A stretch of 64,000 nucleotides of DNA from Bryobacterales bacterium (GCA_016721425.1 JADKID010000016.1:310001-374000); one strand, 5' to 3'. Shown: positions 45,331 through 54,553, numbered from the stretch's first letter. Notes: a model not told the origin generated them from the sequence alone. Numbers and translations are program-made.

Positions 45331-47667
45331 ATGAGCAACACACCCAAAGACATTTCATCGTACCTCCGTGAATTCGCTCACCAGCTCGAAGAGCGGATTC
45401 TGAAACAGTTCCCGCCACTGCATCAGCCTGGTGAACCGCTGCCGGCGGAGTTGGCGCAGCTGCGGCGCCGGCCGTATGCCGCCCAAGCGCTAGCGATCGC
45501 CGGCTTGTCGAAAAGACTGGAAACGGAGCGCACTGCTGGTGCAATAGCCGAGTGCGGCACGGGAAAGACTCTGATCTCCCTTGGTGCCATCTTCGTCCAC
45601 GCGAAGGGCAGGCCCTTTACCGCCCTGGCGATGGTTCCGCCCCAGCTCGTGACCAAGATGGCCCGGGAGTGTTTCTCGACCCTGCCTCGGGTTCGCGTGT
45701 TCCTGATCGACGGTATTCGCAATGGCGTGGGATCGAACGGCTACACGGGCGTGAATGAAGTGCGGCTGAGGAACGGCCGGGTGATCCGCGAAGGTCTGCA
45801 GACAACGCTCAGCGATCTGCGGCTTAGGAAACAGTCCAGGACGGCCCGGGCACGGTGGACCCTGACTTGCGACTGCCCATCAGTCTTCATCGTTGGAAGG
45901 GATCGGGCCAAGCTCTCCTATCACTGGCGTCACGCGTTCGGCGTTCCGCGCAGCGGGCCATTCCACGGTGCGGTCGTTAATCCCGACACCGGAAGGCCAG
46001 TCCTGACTGACAACGACCAACTGCGACGAGCCGACTTTCGGAAGGTCAAGCACTGCGAACTAGTGCTTCCGGACGAGCAGACTAGTCCCCAGAAGTCCAG
46101 GCGTCCTTTCCACAGCGCCCTTTGGCAGGCAGACGGGACGAAGGTGCGCCGCTGTGCGCCTATGGATTTCATTGGGCGCCACATGAAAGGCTTCTTCGAT
46201 TACGGCATCGCGGACGAAGTGCATGAGTTGAAAGGGGACACGGCTCAGGGCGCGGCGTTGGGAACCATCGCCACTTGCGCTGACCGCACGATCGTTCTGA
46301 CCGGGACGTTGAATGGCGGCTACGCCGACGAATTGTTCAACATCCTGTTTCGGTTGCAGCCGCAGAAGATGATTGATGAAGGATTCGCATACGGTGACGC
46401 AGGCGTCCGCGCATTCTCGGAGACGTACGGCGTCCTGGAGAAGGTCACGACGATTACCCCGGAGGACAACGCCTGCTCGGACAAACCGAAAGTGGCCACG
46501 CGTGTTCGACGGCGTCCCGGAGCGTCGCCCTTGTTGTTCGGGCGATTCCTGATGGAAATTGGAGCGTTTGTGTCGTTGGAGGACATTTCGGACGCGCTTC
46601 CCTCTTACGAGGAAGAGGTCGTCAGCGTTGAAATGGATGGTGTGTTGGCCGAAGCCTATCAGCGGATCGAGGCCGACATCAAGGAGGCCCTGGAGGAGCA
46701 CCGGGGCAATCAATCGGTGATCAGCACCGGCCTGAACGCACTCATGCTCTATCCCGACCGCCCATTCGGCCTCGGCACGCTATACGGCTACTGCACGGAT
46801 CCGGAGACCAGTGAGCGCGAGCGATTCGTGATCTCGGACCCACCGGACCTCGATGAGTCCTTCGTTTATGCAAAGGAGCGCCGCCTGGTCGAGGAGGTGA
46901 AAGCAGAACTCGCCCAGGGGCGCCGGTGCCAAGTGTTTGCCGTCTACACGCAAAAGAGGGACGTGACCCAGCGGCTAAAGAATATCCTGAACCGAGAGGG
47001 CATCCACGTCGAAGTGCTGACCACCGCAGTGCCTCCCGAAGCACGCGAGGCCTGGTATGAGCGCCAGTTGAAGGCGGGCATGCACGTCTGCATTGCACAT
47101 CCACGCCTGGTGGCCACGGGGTTGGACCTTTTGGCGCTACCGACAATTCTGTTCTACGAGTCGGGCTACTCGACATTCACTCTTCGACAGGCCAGCCGGC
47201 GGTCGTGGCGGATTGGACAGACTCGGCCCGTGAAGGTGAAGTTTCTGTCCTATGCGGGCACGATGCAGGAGAGTTGTCTTCGCCTAATGGGCAAGAAGCT
47301 CCTGGTCTCTCTAGCAATGGAGGGGAAGTTCGCCAGTCACGGATTGCAGGGCCTTGATGAGGATGATGACATCCTCACCGCGATGGCTCGTGAGCTGGTG
47401 ACCCAGAAAGGCGTCGGCGAGAAAGCCGACGAACTGTGGCGGCAGATCCAGAAGCAACACTCAGACATGGGCGATCGCTGCCGAGCCGCGGCGATCGATC
47501 ATCTCACCCAGATGCCCGAGGTGATTGCGGTGCCCGAAGCCGAGTCACAGGGTCTACCGGAGCCTGGATCTACGCCGAATGCTCTTGTGGATCTGGTGCT
47601 GACACGACCGAGAGCCACACGCCGGCCACGCTATGACGATGATGCCCAGCTCTCGCTGGCGTTCTAA
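45331..47667 (+). CDS. SNF2-family superfamily 2 helicase/ATPase
   Basis: 778 aa; ATG 45331 has GGAGG eleven bases upstream (an in-frame TTG at 45313 is less likely). Motif I GAIAECGTGKTLISLGAIF is at about 70-88, followed by FTALAMVPPQLVTKM (Ia), and DYGIADEVHELKGDTAQ carries a DEVH box at about 295, then ADRTIVLTGTLNGG (motif III). The second RecA lobe has RCQVFAVYTQKRDVTQRL, VCIAHPRLVATGLDLL (motif V) and LRQASRRSWRIGQTRPV (motif VI). The latter is diagnostic of Snf2-like ATPases. These translocate on duplex DNA and remodel bound proteins. An insertion of roughly 100 residues between Ia and DEVH carries a possible metal-binding Cys pair. Intact. Confidence 0.85.
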   Translation: MSNTPKDISSYLREFAHQLEERILKQFPPLHQPGEPLPAELAQLRRRPYAAQALAIAGLSKRLETERTAGAIAECGTGKTLISLGAIFVHAKGRPFTALAMVPPQLVTKMARECFSTLPRVRVFLIDGIRNGVGSNGYTGVNEVRLRNGRVIREGLQTTLSDLRLRKQSRTARARWTLTCDCPSVFIVGRDRAKLSYHWRHAFGVPRSGPFHGAVVNPDTGRPVLTDNDQLRRADFRKVKHCELVLPDEQTSPQKSRRPFHSALWQADGTKVRRCAPMDFIGRHMKGFFDYGIADEVHELKGDTAQGAALGTIATCADRTIVLTGTLNGGYADELFNILFRLQPQKMIDEGFAYGDAGVRAFSETYGVLEKVTTITPEDNACSDKPKVATRVRRRPGASPLLFGRFLMEIGAFVSLEDISDALPSYEEEVVSVEMDGVLAEAYQRIEADIKEALEEHRGNQSVISTGLNALMLYPDRPFGLGTLYGYCTDPETSERERFVISDPPDLDESFVYAKERRLVEEVKAELAQGRRCQVFAVYTQKRDVTQRLKNILNREGIHVEVLTTAVPPEAREAWYERQLKAGMHVCIAHPRLVATGLDLLALPTILFYESGYSTFTLRQASRRSWRIGQTRPVKVKFLSYAGTMQESCLRLMGKKLLVSLAMEGKFASHGLQGLDEDDDILTAMARELVTQKGVGEKADELWRQIQKQHSDMGDRCRAAAIDHLTQMPEVIAVPEAESQGLPEPGSTPNALVDLVLTRPRATRRPRYDDDAQLSLAF

Positions 47668-47751
47668 ATGACCAACCAGCAGGACTGGCGGACTGGAGTA
47701 GAAGAGCTCCCGCCAGTCCACGAAGGCCAGTACGGCGGAGGAATACGAGAC

Positions 47752-48759
47752 ATGGAAAACAAAGGACTCTACATCAACGAGGTGCCGCAGTCGGGCGAGG
47801 TCACTTTCCTGGCGGCGGTCATCGAGAAGGAACTCCGGCCCAAGCGCAATGGGGGATCGTTCCTCGCCCTGCGCTTTGCCGATCGAAGCGGCGAGTTGGA
47901 CGGCAAAGTCTGGGACAACCCGGAGGGCGTCGCGGAGTTGTTCGCGTGCAACGATGTCGTCAAGGTGAGGGGCACGATCGAGCACTACAATGACAAGCCG
48001 CAGCTGATTGTGAGCCGCATTCGTCGCTGCGACTCGCGCGACTACAACCCAGGTGATTTCTATCCGACATCGGACCGGGACCCCGAGGCAATGTGGGGCG
48101 AGCTCCGGGGTTTCATCGCCCTGATTGGCGATGGAACACTGCGTCGGTTGCTTGAGGCGGTCACGGACGACCCGTCTATCGCCGAACGACTGAGAATGGC
48201 GCCAGCGGCGTTGAAGATCCACCATGCATTCTGCGGTGGCCTGCTGGAGCACATCCTGTCGCTGTGCAGTTTATCTGTCGTGCTCACGGGACACTTCCCG
48301 CGCCTCAATCGGGATTGGCTGATCGCCGGCGCGATTCTCCACGACTTGGGAAAGATAGACACGCTCGCACTGAAGGGCGTTCGTTACAGCTACACAATGA
48401 GGGGGCAATTGATTGAGCACGTCACGCTGGGCCTGGAGATCCTCGATCGTCACGTGGCGGCGTTGCCCGAATTCTCCATCGAGCTAAAGACCGTATTGCA
48501 GCACTTCATCGTGAGCCATCACGGGGACCTCGACAAGGGTGCGCTGCGCCGGCCAATGCTGCCCGAGGCCTTTGCGCTGTCGTTGCTCGATCTGATGGAT
48601 GCGCGACTGGAGCAGGTGTTCCGGCTGATCGACGCCGCTCCGGCCGAAGATGAGTTCACGGCCTTTGTCCCGTCATTGGAACGGCAGCTGTTCCGTGGAT
48701 TTGAGGAGCCGCGAAGTGCCGGGGACGCCGAAGAGATACAGCGAGGTAAGGCGGCATGA
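47752..48759 (+). CDS. YhaM-like OB-fold/HD-domain phosphodiesterase
   Basis: The start at ATG 47752 is favoured by GGAGG ten bases upstream and by alignment to the family N-terminus; ATG 47668, directly after the helicase stop, is an alternative and would add 28 residues. The N-terminal 95 residues are an OB fold (GLYINEVPQSGEVTFLAAVIEK, SFLALRFADRSGELDGKVWDN, VVKVRGTIEHYNDKPQLIVSRIR). The HD domain follows: KIHHAFCGGLLEHILSLC, AGAILHDLGKIDTLAL, LIEHVTLGLEIL and HFIVSHHGDLDKG, giving the H...HD...H...H/D ligands. YhaM-type enzymes are 3'-5' exoribonucleases acting also on DNA. Located right after the SNF2 gene; probably one operon. Confidence 0.75.
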   Translation: MENKGLYINEVPQSGEVTFLAAVIEKELRPKRNGGSFLALRFADRSGELDGKVWDNPEGVAELFACNDVVKVRGTIEHYNDKPQLIVSRIRRCDSRDYNPGDFYPTSDRDPEAMWGELRGFIALIGDGTLRRLLEAVTDDPSIAERLRMAPAALKIHHAFCGGLLEHILSLCSLSVVLTGHFPRLNRDWLIAGAILHDLGKIDTLALKGVRYSYTMRGQLIEHVTLGLEILDRHVAALPEFSIELKTVLQHFIVSHHGDLDKGALRRPMLPEAFALSLLDLMDARLEQVFRLIDAAPAEDEFTAFVPSLERQLFRGFEEPRSAGDAEEIQRGKAA

Positions 48760-49403
48760 ACACAGCGCCGATCACCACTACAGCCCGTGATGTTGCCAAG
48801 GGCTTGAGTATGTTTGCAATCGACGAGGCGCTCGACGCACTGGTCGAGGCGGCAGAACAGGAAGCAGAAGCCAACAATGGCGAGGTGTCCCAGGAACTCA
48901 GAGACGCGTTGACCACGTACGCCGAGGCATTCGGCTATAAGGTAGACCGGATCGCAGACTACCTGAAGGCACAGGAAGCGGAGGCCGAGGTCGCGAAGCG
49001 CGAAGCCGAGCGATTCCAAGCGCGGTACCGGGCCGCTGACAATCGGGAGAAGCGCCTGAAGCACATGCTCGCGTGGTTCATGCTCACGCGGGAAATTAGG
49101 AAGTTGCGCGGCGAGCTGAACACGATCAGCTTGCAGGCCAACAGCGTCCCGTCGCTGGTACTCCAAGAGACCGCACACATCCCGGACAGCTTCTATCGCG
49201 CCAGGGTTGAGGTTCCATGGCCCGAGTGGCGCGAGATTCTGGAGGCACTGCCCGCTGGTCCGCTGAGGGACCGCCTGCGAGAGGCCGAAGGAAAGACAGT
49301 CCACCGGGATCTCCAGCGCGGGATTCTTTCGGACGCCATAGCGCGAGGCGAGGCGATCCCCGGAGCCTCTCTGGTGAAGGGAAGCCACGTCCGATTGCGT
49401 TGA
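48756..49403 (+). CDS. Siphovirus Gp157-like protein
   Basis: 215 aa; ATG 48756 overlaps the previous stop (ATGA). Residues 15-125 form a long helical region, MFAIDEALDALVEAAEQEAEANNGEV, LTTYAEAFGYKVDRIADYLKAQEAEAEVAKREAERFQARYRAADNREKRLKHMLAWFML, fitting the Gp157 family of phages and mobile elements. That family is linked to phage resistance and recombination (associated with single-strand annealing genes) but its mechanism is unclear. The C-terminal part carries VPWPEWREILEALPAGPLR and helices. Last gene of the intact plus-strand operon; no terminator is obvious after it. Confidence 0.7.
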   Translation: MNTAPITTTARDVAKGLSMFAIDEALDALVEAAEQEAEANNGEVSQELRDALTTYAEAFGYKVDRIADYLKAQEAEAEVAKREAERFQARYRAADNREKRLKHMLAWFMLTREIRKLRGELNTISLQANSVPSLVLQETAHIPDSFYRARVEVPWPEWREILEALPAGPLRDRLREAEGKTVHRDLQRGILSDAIARGEAIPGASLVKGSHVRLR

Positions 49404-49539
49404 AGGCGCGGTTCGTCCCGGATGATCAGCGTCGCCGGGAGCTCCTCTGCCAGTGTCCAATCTCAGGTGAACCTCGACGCTCCCATTGATCGTTCGCCGG
49501 CTCTGGGATGCACCGGATTCCGGGGCCGTTTCGTGCCCT

Positions 49540-50484
49540 TCACTTCGCAGTTGGCAGTTCGCAGCCAACGCCCTTTCGGAACTGCTGACGCGCCACCGCC
49601 AGAATACTGTGCAGAACGGCCGAAGAATTGTCGCGCCGGTAAGCAACGCCTGTCCGCACGGGAAATGGGGGACCGACCAGCGGACGAATGGCGATCCCCT
49701 CAAAGTGGCTTCGCCGTGCAGATGCAGAAACAAAGCTGATGCCTACCCCATCCGAGACGAATTGCAGGCATTCCAACAATCCGGTCACTTCTTGGGCGAC
49801 GATAGGTTCGTATCCGGCTGCCCGGCACCAAGCCAGAAACTGGTCGTGGAAGTGGGGATTCGACCGCCGAGTCATCCAGATCAGCGGCTCGTGGACCAGT
49901 TCCTGAAGGTTGACCTGTCTTCTCCGAGCCAGTCGGTGGCCGACGGCAATGGCGAGGTTGAGCGGCTCTTCGAAGAGAGGCTCCGCTGCTATGTCGGCAT
50001 CCTGGTAGGGCAACAACACGAGCGCTGCCTGGTAGGTTCCATCCGAAAGCCTGGGGGTTTGCTCCGCTGTTGAGATTCCCTCTAGCGTGATGTGGAGGCT
50101 CGGGCGGAGAGCCATCAAGGCAGTCTTGAGGTAGTTCACGGCACGCAGGTCAATAAACGGCGAGTAGGCAATCCGCACATCGCCGAATTCGCCGGCGTGT
50201 GTCCCTCGTGCTAGGCGAACCGCCCGGTCGGCGGACGCAAGGACCCGCCTCGCCTCGTCCACGAACACTTCACCGGCCGTCGTCAGCTTCACGTTCCTCG
50301 TGTCCCTGTTGAAGACCTGCAGCCCAAGTGTTTCCTCGAGCTGCAATATCTGGCGGGTCAGAGATGATTGAGTGAGATGCAATCGTTCCGCCGCCCTAGT
50401 GAAGTGCAGTTCTTCGGCGACAGCCACCACGTAGCGCCATTGTCTCATCTCGATCGTCGGGTTCAATTCCAGCATCCGGCTCAC
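49540..50484 (-). CDS. LysR-family transcriptional regulator
   Basis: 314 aa from GTG 50484 (AAAGGGA upstream; ATG 50475 is the alternative). The N-terminal winged helix is unmistakable: MRQWRYVVAVAEELHFTRAAERLHLTQSSLTRQILQLEETLGLQVFNRDTRNVKLTTAGEVF. The effector domain follows with VRIAYSPFIDLRAV, LHITLEGISTAEQTPRLSDGTYQAALVLLPY and GVGISFVSASARRSHFEGIAIRPL. LysR regulators bind as tetramers and usually control a divergent gene; on the other side lies about 470 bp without a gene, then the convergent DUF6065 gene, so the target is not obvious. Convergent with Gp157. Confidence 0.9.
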   Translation of the reverse strand: MSRMLELNPTIEMRQWRYVVAVAEELHFTRAAERLHLTQSSLTRQILQLEETLGLQVFNRDTRNVKLTTAGEVFVDEARRVLASADRAVRLARGTHAGEFGDVRIAYSPFIDLRAVNYLKTALMALRPSLHITLEGISTAEQTPRLSDGTYQAALVLLPYQDADIAAEPLFEEPLNLAIAVGHRLARRRQVNLQELVHEPLIWMTRRSNPHFHDQFLAWCRAAGYEPIVAQEVTGLLECLQFVSDGVGISFVSASARRSHFEGIAIRPLVGPPFPVRTGVAYRRDNSSAVLHSILAVARQQFRKGVGCELPTAK

Positions 50485-50956
50485 GCCAGTGGTCCCTTTC
50501 TCAACGGTTCACATCCTGCCCTAAGCCCCGCCTTCGTTCTTGAGAGACGGTTGATGCTGCTCGATGGGCTACGTCGGCGCGAATACATTCAGCTTCCACT
50601 ACTCGCCCGAATCGTCTCGGCGACGTGTGGTTGGAGGAGTGCCCTGAGCATCTCGAGCGAGGTCGAATCCGAACCGGCCAAGGTCCCGCCTCAGTCGATT
50701 GACATCCTCGACTCAACTTGCTTACGACTAACCGTCGAACTTGCGGGCTGCCAAGACAGCCCACGTTCCCGGATGTGCGCCTGTGTTCGAGCCGAGGCGC
50801 TCAGTCCTCATTGGGAAACCAAGGAATCCCGGCACACGACCGGCCTTGGCCTTCCGACATCCCCGGTGAGCTGCAGATTGGCGGCGCACCGTCAAATTCC
50901 AATGGGCCGGCGTGATAGTCCCGCGAGGTCGCGGATCAACGCGGATCGGCCCAGCC
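50485..50956. other. Intergenic region of about 470 bp
   Basis: No gene is supported. It lies upstream of the LysR gene and downstream of the DUF6065 gene, both on the minus strand, and would contain the LysR promoter and any T-N11-A operator. I see no convincing elements. Confidence 0.4.
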
Positions 50957-51811
50957 TCACCGTCCGAACAGTCTCGAAAGGAGACCGCGGGAAGTTGGCG
51001 CAGTCTGCGCCTCATTCGGTGGCGGTTCCTTTAGAAGTGCCGCCTCGAGTTCCGTGAACTCCTGCAACTCCAACCGATTCTGATGCTCAGGCGCCTTCGT
51101 GCCTGTCACGGACTCGCCTCGGATATAGTGCCCCTGAATCTTGTTCTTTGTCGGCGAGGATGGGTCCTCGTTGACTTTTTCCTTGCGCTTCGCCCACCAG
51201 GTGCGGAACTCCTGATGCAGCTCCGGCTCAGATTCGATGTTCCTCAGTTGGGGCTCGAAGGCTTCAAGTTCTCCCCGACGAATAGGAAGGATCATGGCTA
51301 TAGGCTCCCCGCGCTCAAACTTGACCTTTTTGAAGGATCGAGTGAATTTCCAATTCATTGTAAACGGAGCGGAAAGCCAATCGGACTCCACAACGCCGTC
51401 AAGGGGAGCAATGCCGTCCTTCGCCATGTTGGAAGGCCCTCGGACCAGCAAGTTGACACCGGGAGGAGTCCGAAATAGAAATGGGACGACCCAAGTCAGA
51501 ATGCCTACCCCGAACATACTTTGGACATAATACGGTTTCGCGCCCTTGGTGACTATCTGTACTCCCTTTGTGTCATTGCTTCCGTCCCAGGCGGCGACGA
51601 ATTCCTCATCGTTCAGAATGAACCAGCCCGCCTGGTTCGCCATTCGGAGCGGTAAACAGCGGTTCGCCCATCCCCCCGTTTGCACATCCATCCAGGTTCG
51701 GTCGGGAGACGCGCAAACCAGTCGCGGGAATTTGCCGACAGCTATGTCGTGAATCCTGTACGCGACAATCTGCCTGGACTCCTTGCCTTCAGACCTCACT
51801 GCCGTGGCCAT
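50957..51811 (-). CDS. DUF6065-family protein
   Basis: 284 aa; ATG 51811 has a near-consensus AAGGAGGT eight bases upstream. It carries RTWMDVQTGGWANRCLPLRMANQAGWFILNDEEFVAAWDG, GVGILTWVVPFLFRTPPGVNLLVRGPSNMAKDGIAPLDGVVESDWLSAPFTMNWKFTR and VKFERGEPIAMILPI. This is the DUF6065 pattern (RCLPLxxANQAGW, FRTPPGxxLxVRGPxNxxKDGIxPLxGxVExDW, FTMNWKxT). Members are roughly 230-260 aa with unknown function and appear near biosynthetic genes or membrane proteins. The last 70 residues are a charged extension ending SRLFGR. Overlaps the upstream membrane-protein gene by 16 bases, so they are translationally coupled. Confidence 0.75.
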   Translation of the reverse strand: MATAVRSEGKESRQIVAYRIHDIAVGKFPRLVCASPDRTWMDVQTGGWANRCLPLRMANQAGWFILNDEEFVAAWDGSNDTKGVQIVTKGAKPYYVQSMFGVGILTWVVPFLFRTPPGVNLLVRGPSNMAKDGIAPLDGVVESDWLSAPFTMNWKFTRSFKKVKFERGEPIAMILPIRRGELEAFEPQLRNIESEPELHQEFRTWWAKRKEKVNEDPSSPTKNKIQGHYIRGESVTGTKAPEHQNRLELQEFTELEAALLKEPPPNEAQTAPTSRGLLSRLFGR

Positions 51812-52641
51812 ACTTGACTACCTCCTTTTAGCGGCATTTCAAAATCGGCAATGCGACGGCGGATGCCAATGCTGGCCTCCTCGCCCAACGAATCGAGGAG
51901 CGCCGTAAGTCGCAGCAAGGAATCTTGCGACGCAGGATACGGTCTAAACATCCGTAGCGGCTCAGCTTTAGGCTCAGCTCTGAGAAGTACACTCCACATG
52001 ACTATGCACAGTAGGTGGATGCCGGTCAGGCCCATGTTAAGCACAAGTAACGTCTGAGGGGACCTGTTAACGGGCAACAAATGTAGCGAGTCCGTTAACA
52101 GTTGGGACGTCATAAGCACGGTGAGCAGGATGGCATGCACGCTGGTATTCCAACCCACATTGACAGTTGTTCTGATCTGGACCAGAAGTGCAAGCATAAA
52201 GACCACGAGCGCGGCCAAAGCAAAGCTCCTGACTTCCAAGAACCTAGCGTACTGGCAATTGAGATCGGTACAGGCCGCGCGCACCTGGGCCGACGCGTAC
52301 AGCATCGCGGTTGCGACGGCAACTCCGGCGAGGACAGCTCCGAGGACTGGCAACCGCGCCATCCATCGAAGCCCGCGGTTCCTTGAATAGAGGTCGCCAA
52401 AGAGACCCTTGACAATCAGGAACTTCAGAACCATGTCAACTGGCCGACTCAGCCAATAGGCATGACAGTAGAGCCTGGAATTCACTCCGGCTACCGTGGC
52501 AAGAGCCCCCATTACCAGGCAGTATCCCAGGTAGCCCAGAAACCATCGAAATTGATACTGCAACCGAAGGGAAAAGACCCGGACGATCAGCATCCCCTCT
52601 ACAGCAAAGGCGGCGATTAGCATCAACTGCAGAAGGTGCAT
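51796..52641 (-). CDS. Multi-spanning membrane protein
   Basis: 281 aa; ATG 52641 with GAGGTGA upstream. Seven hydrophobic helices are visible, including LMLIAAFAVEGMLIVRVF, FLGYLGYCLVMGALATVAGV, VLGAVLAGVAVATAMLY, FALAALVVFMLALLV, SVHAILLTVLMTSQLL and LLVLNMGLTGIHLLCIVMWSVLL. A cytoplasmic C-terminal tail of about 60 residues follows. No family signature is recognised; seven-helix sensors of this size are known, so a sensing role is possible. It is coupled to the DUF6065 gene. Its start is 40 bases from the divergent promoter of the ribbon-helix-helix gene. Confidence 0.7.
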   Translation of the reverse strand: MHLLQLMLIAAFAVEGMLIVRVFSLRLQYQFRWFLGYLGYCLVMGALATVAGVNSRLYCHAYWLSRPVDMVLKFLIVKGLFGDLYSRNRGLRWMARLPVLGAVLAGVAVATAMLYASAQVRAACTDLNCQYARFLEVRSFALAALVVFMLALLVQIRTTVNVGWNTSVHAILLTVLMTSQLLTDSLHLLPVNRSPQTLLVLNMGLTGIHLLCIVMWSVLLRAEPKAEPLRMFRPYPASQDSLLRLTALLDSLGEEASIGIRRRIADFEMPLKGGSQVWPRQ

Positions 52642-52680
52642 CCCGTATCACCTCACTGAATGGTACAGAGATAACATGCC

Positions 52681-52709
52681 TTCACAGGAAAGTCAAGATT
52701 TGTTATGAT
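52681..52709 (+). promoter_or_regulatory. Sigma-70-type promoter for the ribbon-helix-helix gene
   Basis: TTCACA at 52681-52686 and TATGAT at 52704-52709 are separated by exactly 17 bases, with TG one base ahead of the -10 (extended -10). Predicted transcription would begin around 52716, at the GGAGGG that serves as the ribosome site for ATG 52732. The leader would be very short. Confidence 0.55.
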
Positions 52710-52731
52710 GCTTGCGGAGGGATTCTTTCGG

Positions 52732-53061
52732 ATGCCAAAGCTACGGCCCGAGTATCGAGACCTCCTGCCGGTCTGGTTCGAACTCCCAACCAGCTTCTTC
52801 GTGAAGCTAAAAAGGCTGACCGACCGTTCAGGCTCATCATCCACCGAGGTGCTTAAGAAGGCTCTTCGCCTCTTTGAAGAATCGCTGGAACCAAAAACCA
52901 CGGAGATTGGTGAAAGCGCCGACCGAAGCCCGGCTTCTCTGAGTTCTTTGAGGTGGGCGAAGATGTCGAGTGAGGAGAGAAGCGAGTTCGCCCGCAAAAT
53001 GTCTCTTCGTCGTTGGGGAAGGAAGAAGAATGAAACAGAACTTGATGCCAACCAGAGATGA
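52732..53061 (+). CDS. Ribbon-helix-helix-like DNA-binding protein
   Basis: 109 aa from ATG 52732, preceded by GGAGGG at ten bases; ATG 52705 upstream is disfavoured because it falls inside the -10 element. LPVWFELPTSFFVKLKRLTDRSGSSSTEVLKKALRLFEESLE matches a ribbon-helix-helix fold (one beta strand, then two helices with the turn at G-SSSTEVLKKAL). The C-terminal half is basic, with SLRWAKMSSEERSEFARKMSLRRWGRKK. It could repress its own promoter. The next gene starts inside its 3' end. Codon use is slightly less GC-rich than in neighbours. Confidence 0.55.
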   Translation: MPKLRPEYRDLLPVWFELPTSFFVKLKRLTDRSGSSSTEVLKKALRLFEESLEPKTTEIGESADRSPASLSSLRWAKMSSEERSEFARKMSLRRWGRKKNETELDANQR

Positions 53062-53509
53062 CACCAGTGCAATCTCGCTAGACGAATCCGCGGACTTCCA
53101 ACTTTCGCAGGTTCCCTCGACATTTGCTCAGTGCGTGTTCCTCAACCTTCTGCGGTCAGACAGGAAACGCGCCGCCAGAGTGCTTTTCGGCTTGGACATG
53201 TGGACCGACGACTGCGAGCGTCTCCTCAATGACCTGCACCTTCGCGCCTTCCGCCGATGGCTTGGACTCGACCTTCGCGAAAAACAGAGGGACCTCCAGC
53301 CTTACCTTGACACACTGGCGTATGAAGGCGCCTTCCCTCCTCCCGTACGGTTTCTCCAATTCTGCCGGGACATTGCGCCAATGGAGGCTTCCTTGAATGA
53401 AACCAAATTGTTCTTGGCAAGCGTTGAAGTCCTCGCGAAGTTGGATCGAAACGCCGCATCGCAACGCTGTCGACGCCGCACCGTTAGGAGACTTGCAGGC
53501 GACGACTGA
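53030..53509 (+). CDS. Hypothetical protein (159 aa)
   Basis: ATG 53030 follows AAGGAAGAAG, overlapping the ribbon-helix-helix gene by 32 bases. The product is soluble and helical: LSQVPSTFAQCVFLNLLRS, RKRAARVLFGLDMWTDDCERLLNDLHLRAFRRWLGLDLREKQRDLQPYLDTLAYEGAFPPPVRFLQFCRD, ending with a basic tail RCRRRTVRRLAGDD. No family recognised. Being co-transcribed with a DNA-binding protein, it could be the other half of a two-gene unit. Confidence 0.55.
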   Translation: MKQNLMPTRDDTSAISLDESADFQLSQVPSTFAQCVFLNLLRSDRKRAARVLFGLDMWTDDCERLLNDLHLRAFRRWLGLDLREKQRDLQPYLDTLAYEGAFPPPVRFLQFCRDIAPMEASLNETKLFLASVEVLAKLDRNAASQRCRRRTVRRLAGDD

Positions 53510-53978
53510 GGTCGTTCATCGCTCCAAGCAATTTCCTTGCCGAGGTTGGCTCGGGAAGCATCCGGACTAGCACTCGGCGGAATGCACCTGGCGACGACCG
53601 AGGCTTTGGCGTGGGCAGGAGGAGTTCGAGGACCAGCCTGGCGCGCAGATAGAGTACGGCGCGCGTCCAGGTCTTGCGGGCCTCATACAGAGATCGGGCG
53701 AGCTCTTCATTGCTTGCGGCTAGAGGGGTGAGCGCTTCTTCAAGGTCTTCAAAATCCGACGCAAGCTCCAACAGGTAGCCCCGGACTGCTTCCCGGCGCA
53801 ACCCACGGTAAGAGATGGCGAGGTCGGAAGTATATCCCTGTTCCGAAGCGAGGAAGTCAAAGTCCTTCTCGGTGGCCATCAGACGCAGGAGCGGCGCATA
53901 CTTCTCGAAGTAGTCGATCTGTCGTTCGTGCTCCACTTGACTGAAAAATAGTGTAAGTCGGAATATCGCTTCTGACAA
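53484..53978 (-). CDS. Hypothetical protein (164 aa)
   Basis: The frame from TTG 53978 gives a mainly helical protein, FRLTLFFSQVEHERQIDYFEKYAPLLRLMATEKDFDFLASEQGYTSDLAISYRGLRREAVRGYLLELASDFEDLEEALTPLAASNEELARSLYEARKTWTRAVLYLRARLVLELLLP, followed by a basic tail. It is convergent with and overlaps the preceding gene by 26 bases. No strong ribosome site or ATG is visible, so the start is uncertain, but the amino-acid pattern looks genuine. Function unknown. Confidence 0.5.
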   Translation of the reverse strand: MSEAIFRLTLFFSQVEHERQIDYFEKYAPLLRLMATEKDFDFLASEQGYTSDLAISYRGLRREAVRGYLLELASDFEDLEEALTPLAASNEELARSLYEARKTWTRAVLYLRARLVLELLLPTPKPRSSPGAFRRVLVRMLPEPTSARKLLGAMNDLSRRLQVS

Positions 53979-54553
53979 CCCACTACATTTGACACGCGCA
54001 GTCTCGGTAGAATCTTCGCTGAACCTCCACCGACGTCACCGGTTGGCGACCTATGGTCTCGGGAGAGGTACAGCGAGCTTGATGAAGACCGTTCACCCTT
54101 TGCCAACGGCGGAGACTGGGCGTCGGTCGGACTGCGTCGGTCTGCGTCGGTCGGACCAGCCTGCCTGTCGTGGCATCTCGTCGAGGCTGCTATGGATCTT
54201 CAGTAATGTTTTGCAGGACGACTCTGTGTCATCGGCTCGATCATCGCCGGTTGTCTTGATCCGTCCGTCGATTCACCCGACCCGCCATTAATGCCCTCAG
54301 CGAATGAATCTCGGCGCAAAAGGCATTGGACGGGGCCAGGTTTGTCTGGCATAGTCGCGGGTACGGTGCTGGACCGCCTCGTGCATGCAGTTGTGTCATA
54401 TCGACCGTGGAACGGCATCGCTCGTGTGGTTGCGGAAGCGAATACCCGATGCCTGCATTCTCGAAACGCACGTCTATAGCTGAAGTAACTGGGACTCCGT
54501 CTACTGACTGGCGCGCCGGGCGCCTCACACACGATGTCATGAGGAGGGTGCCC
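53979..54553. other. Intergenic region of about 575 bp with a short tandem repeat
   Basis: No gene is supported. At 54121-54158 the motif CGTCGGT recurs three times (CGTCGGTCGGACTG, CGTCGGTCTG, CGTCGGTCGGACC), a small imperfect tandem repeat. No promoter is obvious. Confidence 0.45.

Noticed and set aside
48519..49733. 404-aa minus-strand ORF
   Set aside because: Antisense to the HD and Gp157 genes; composition typical of a shadow frame.
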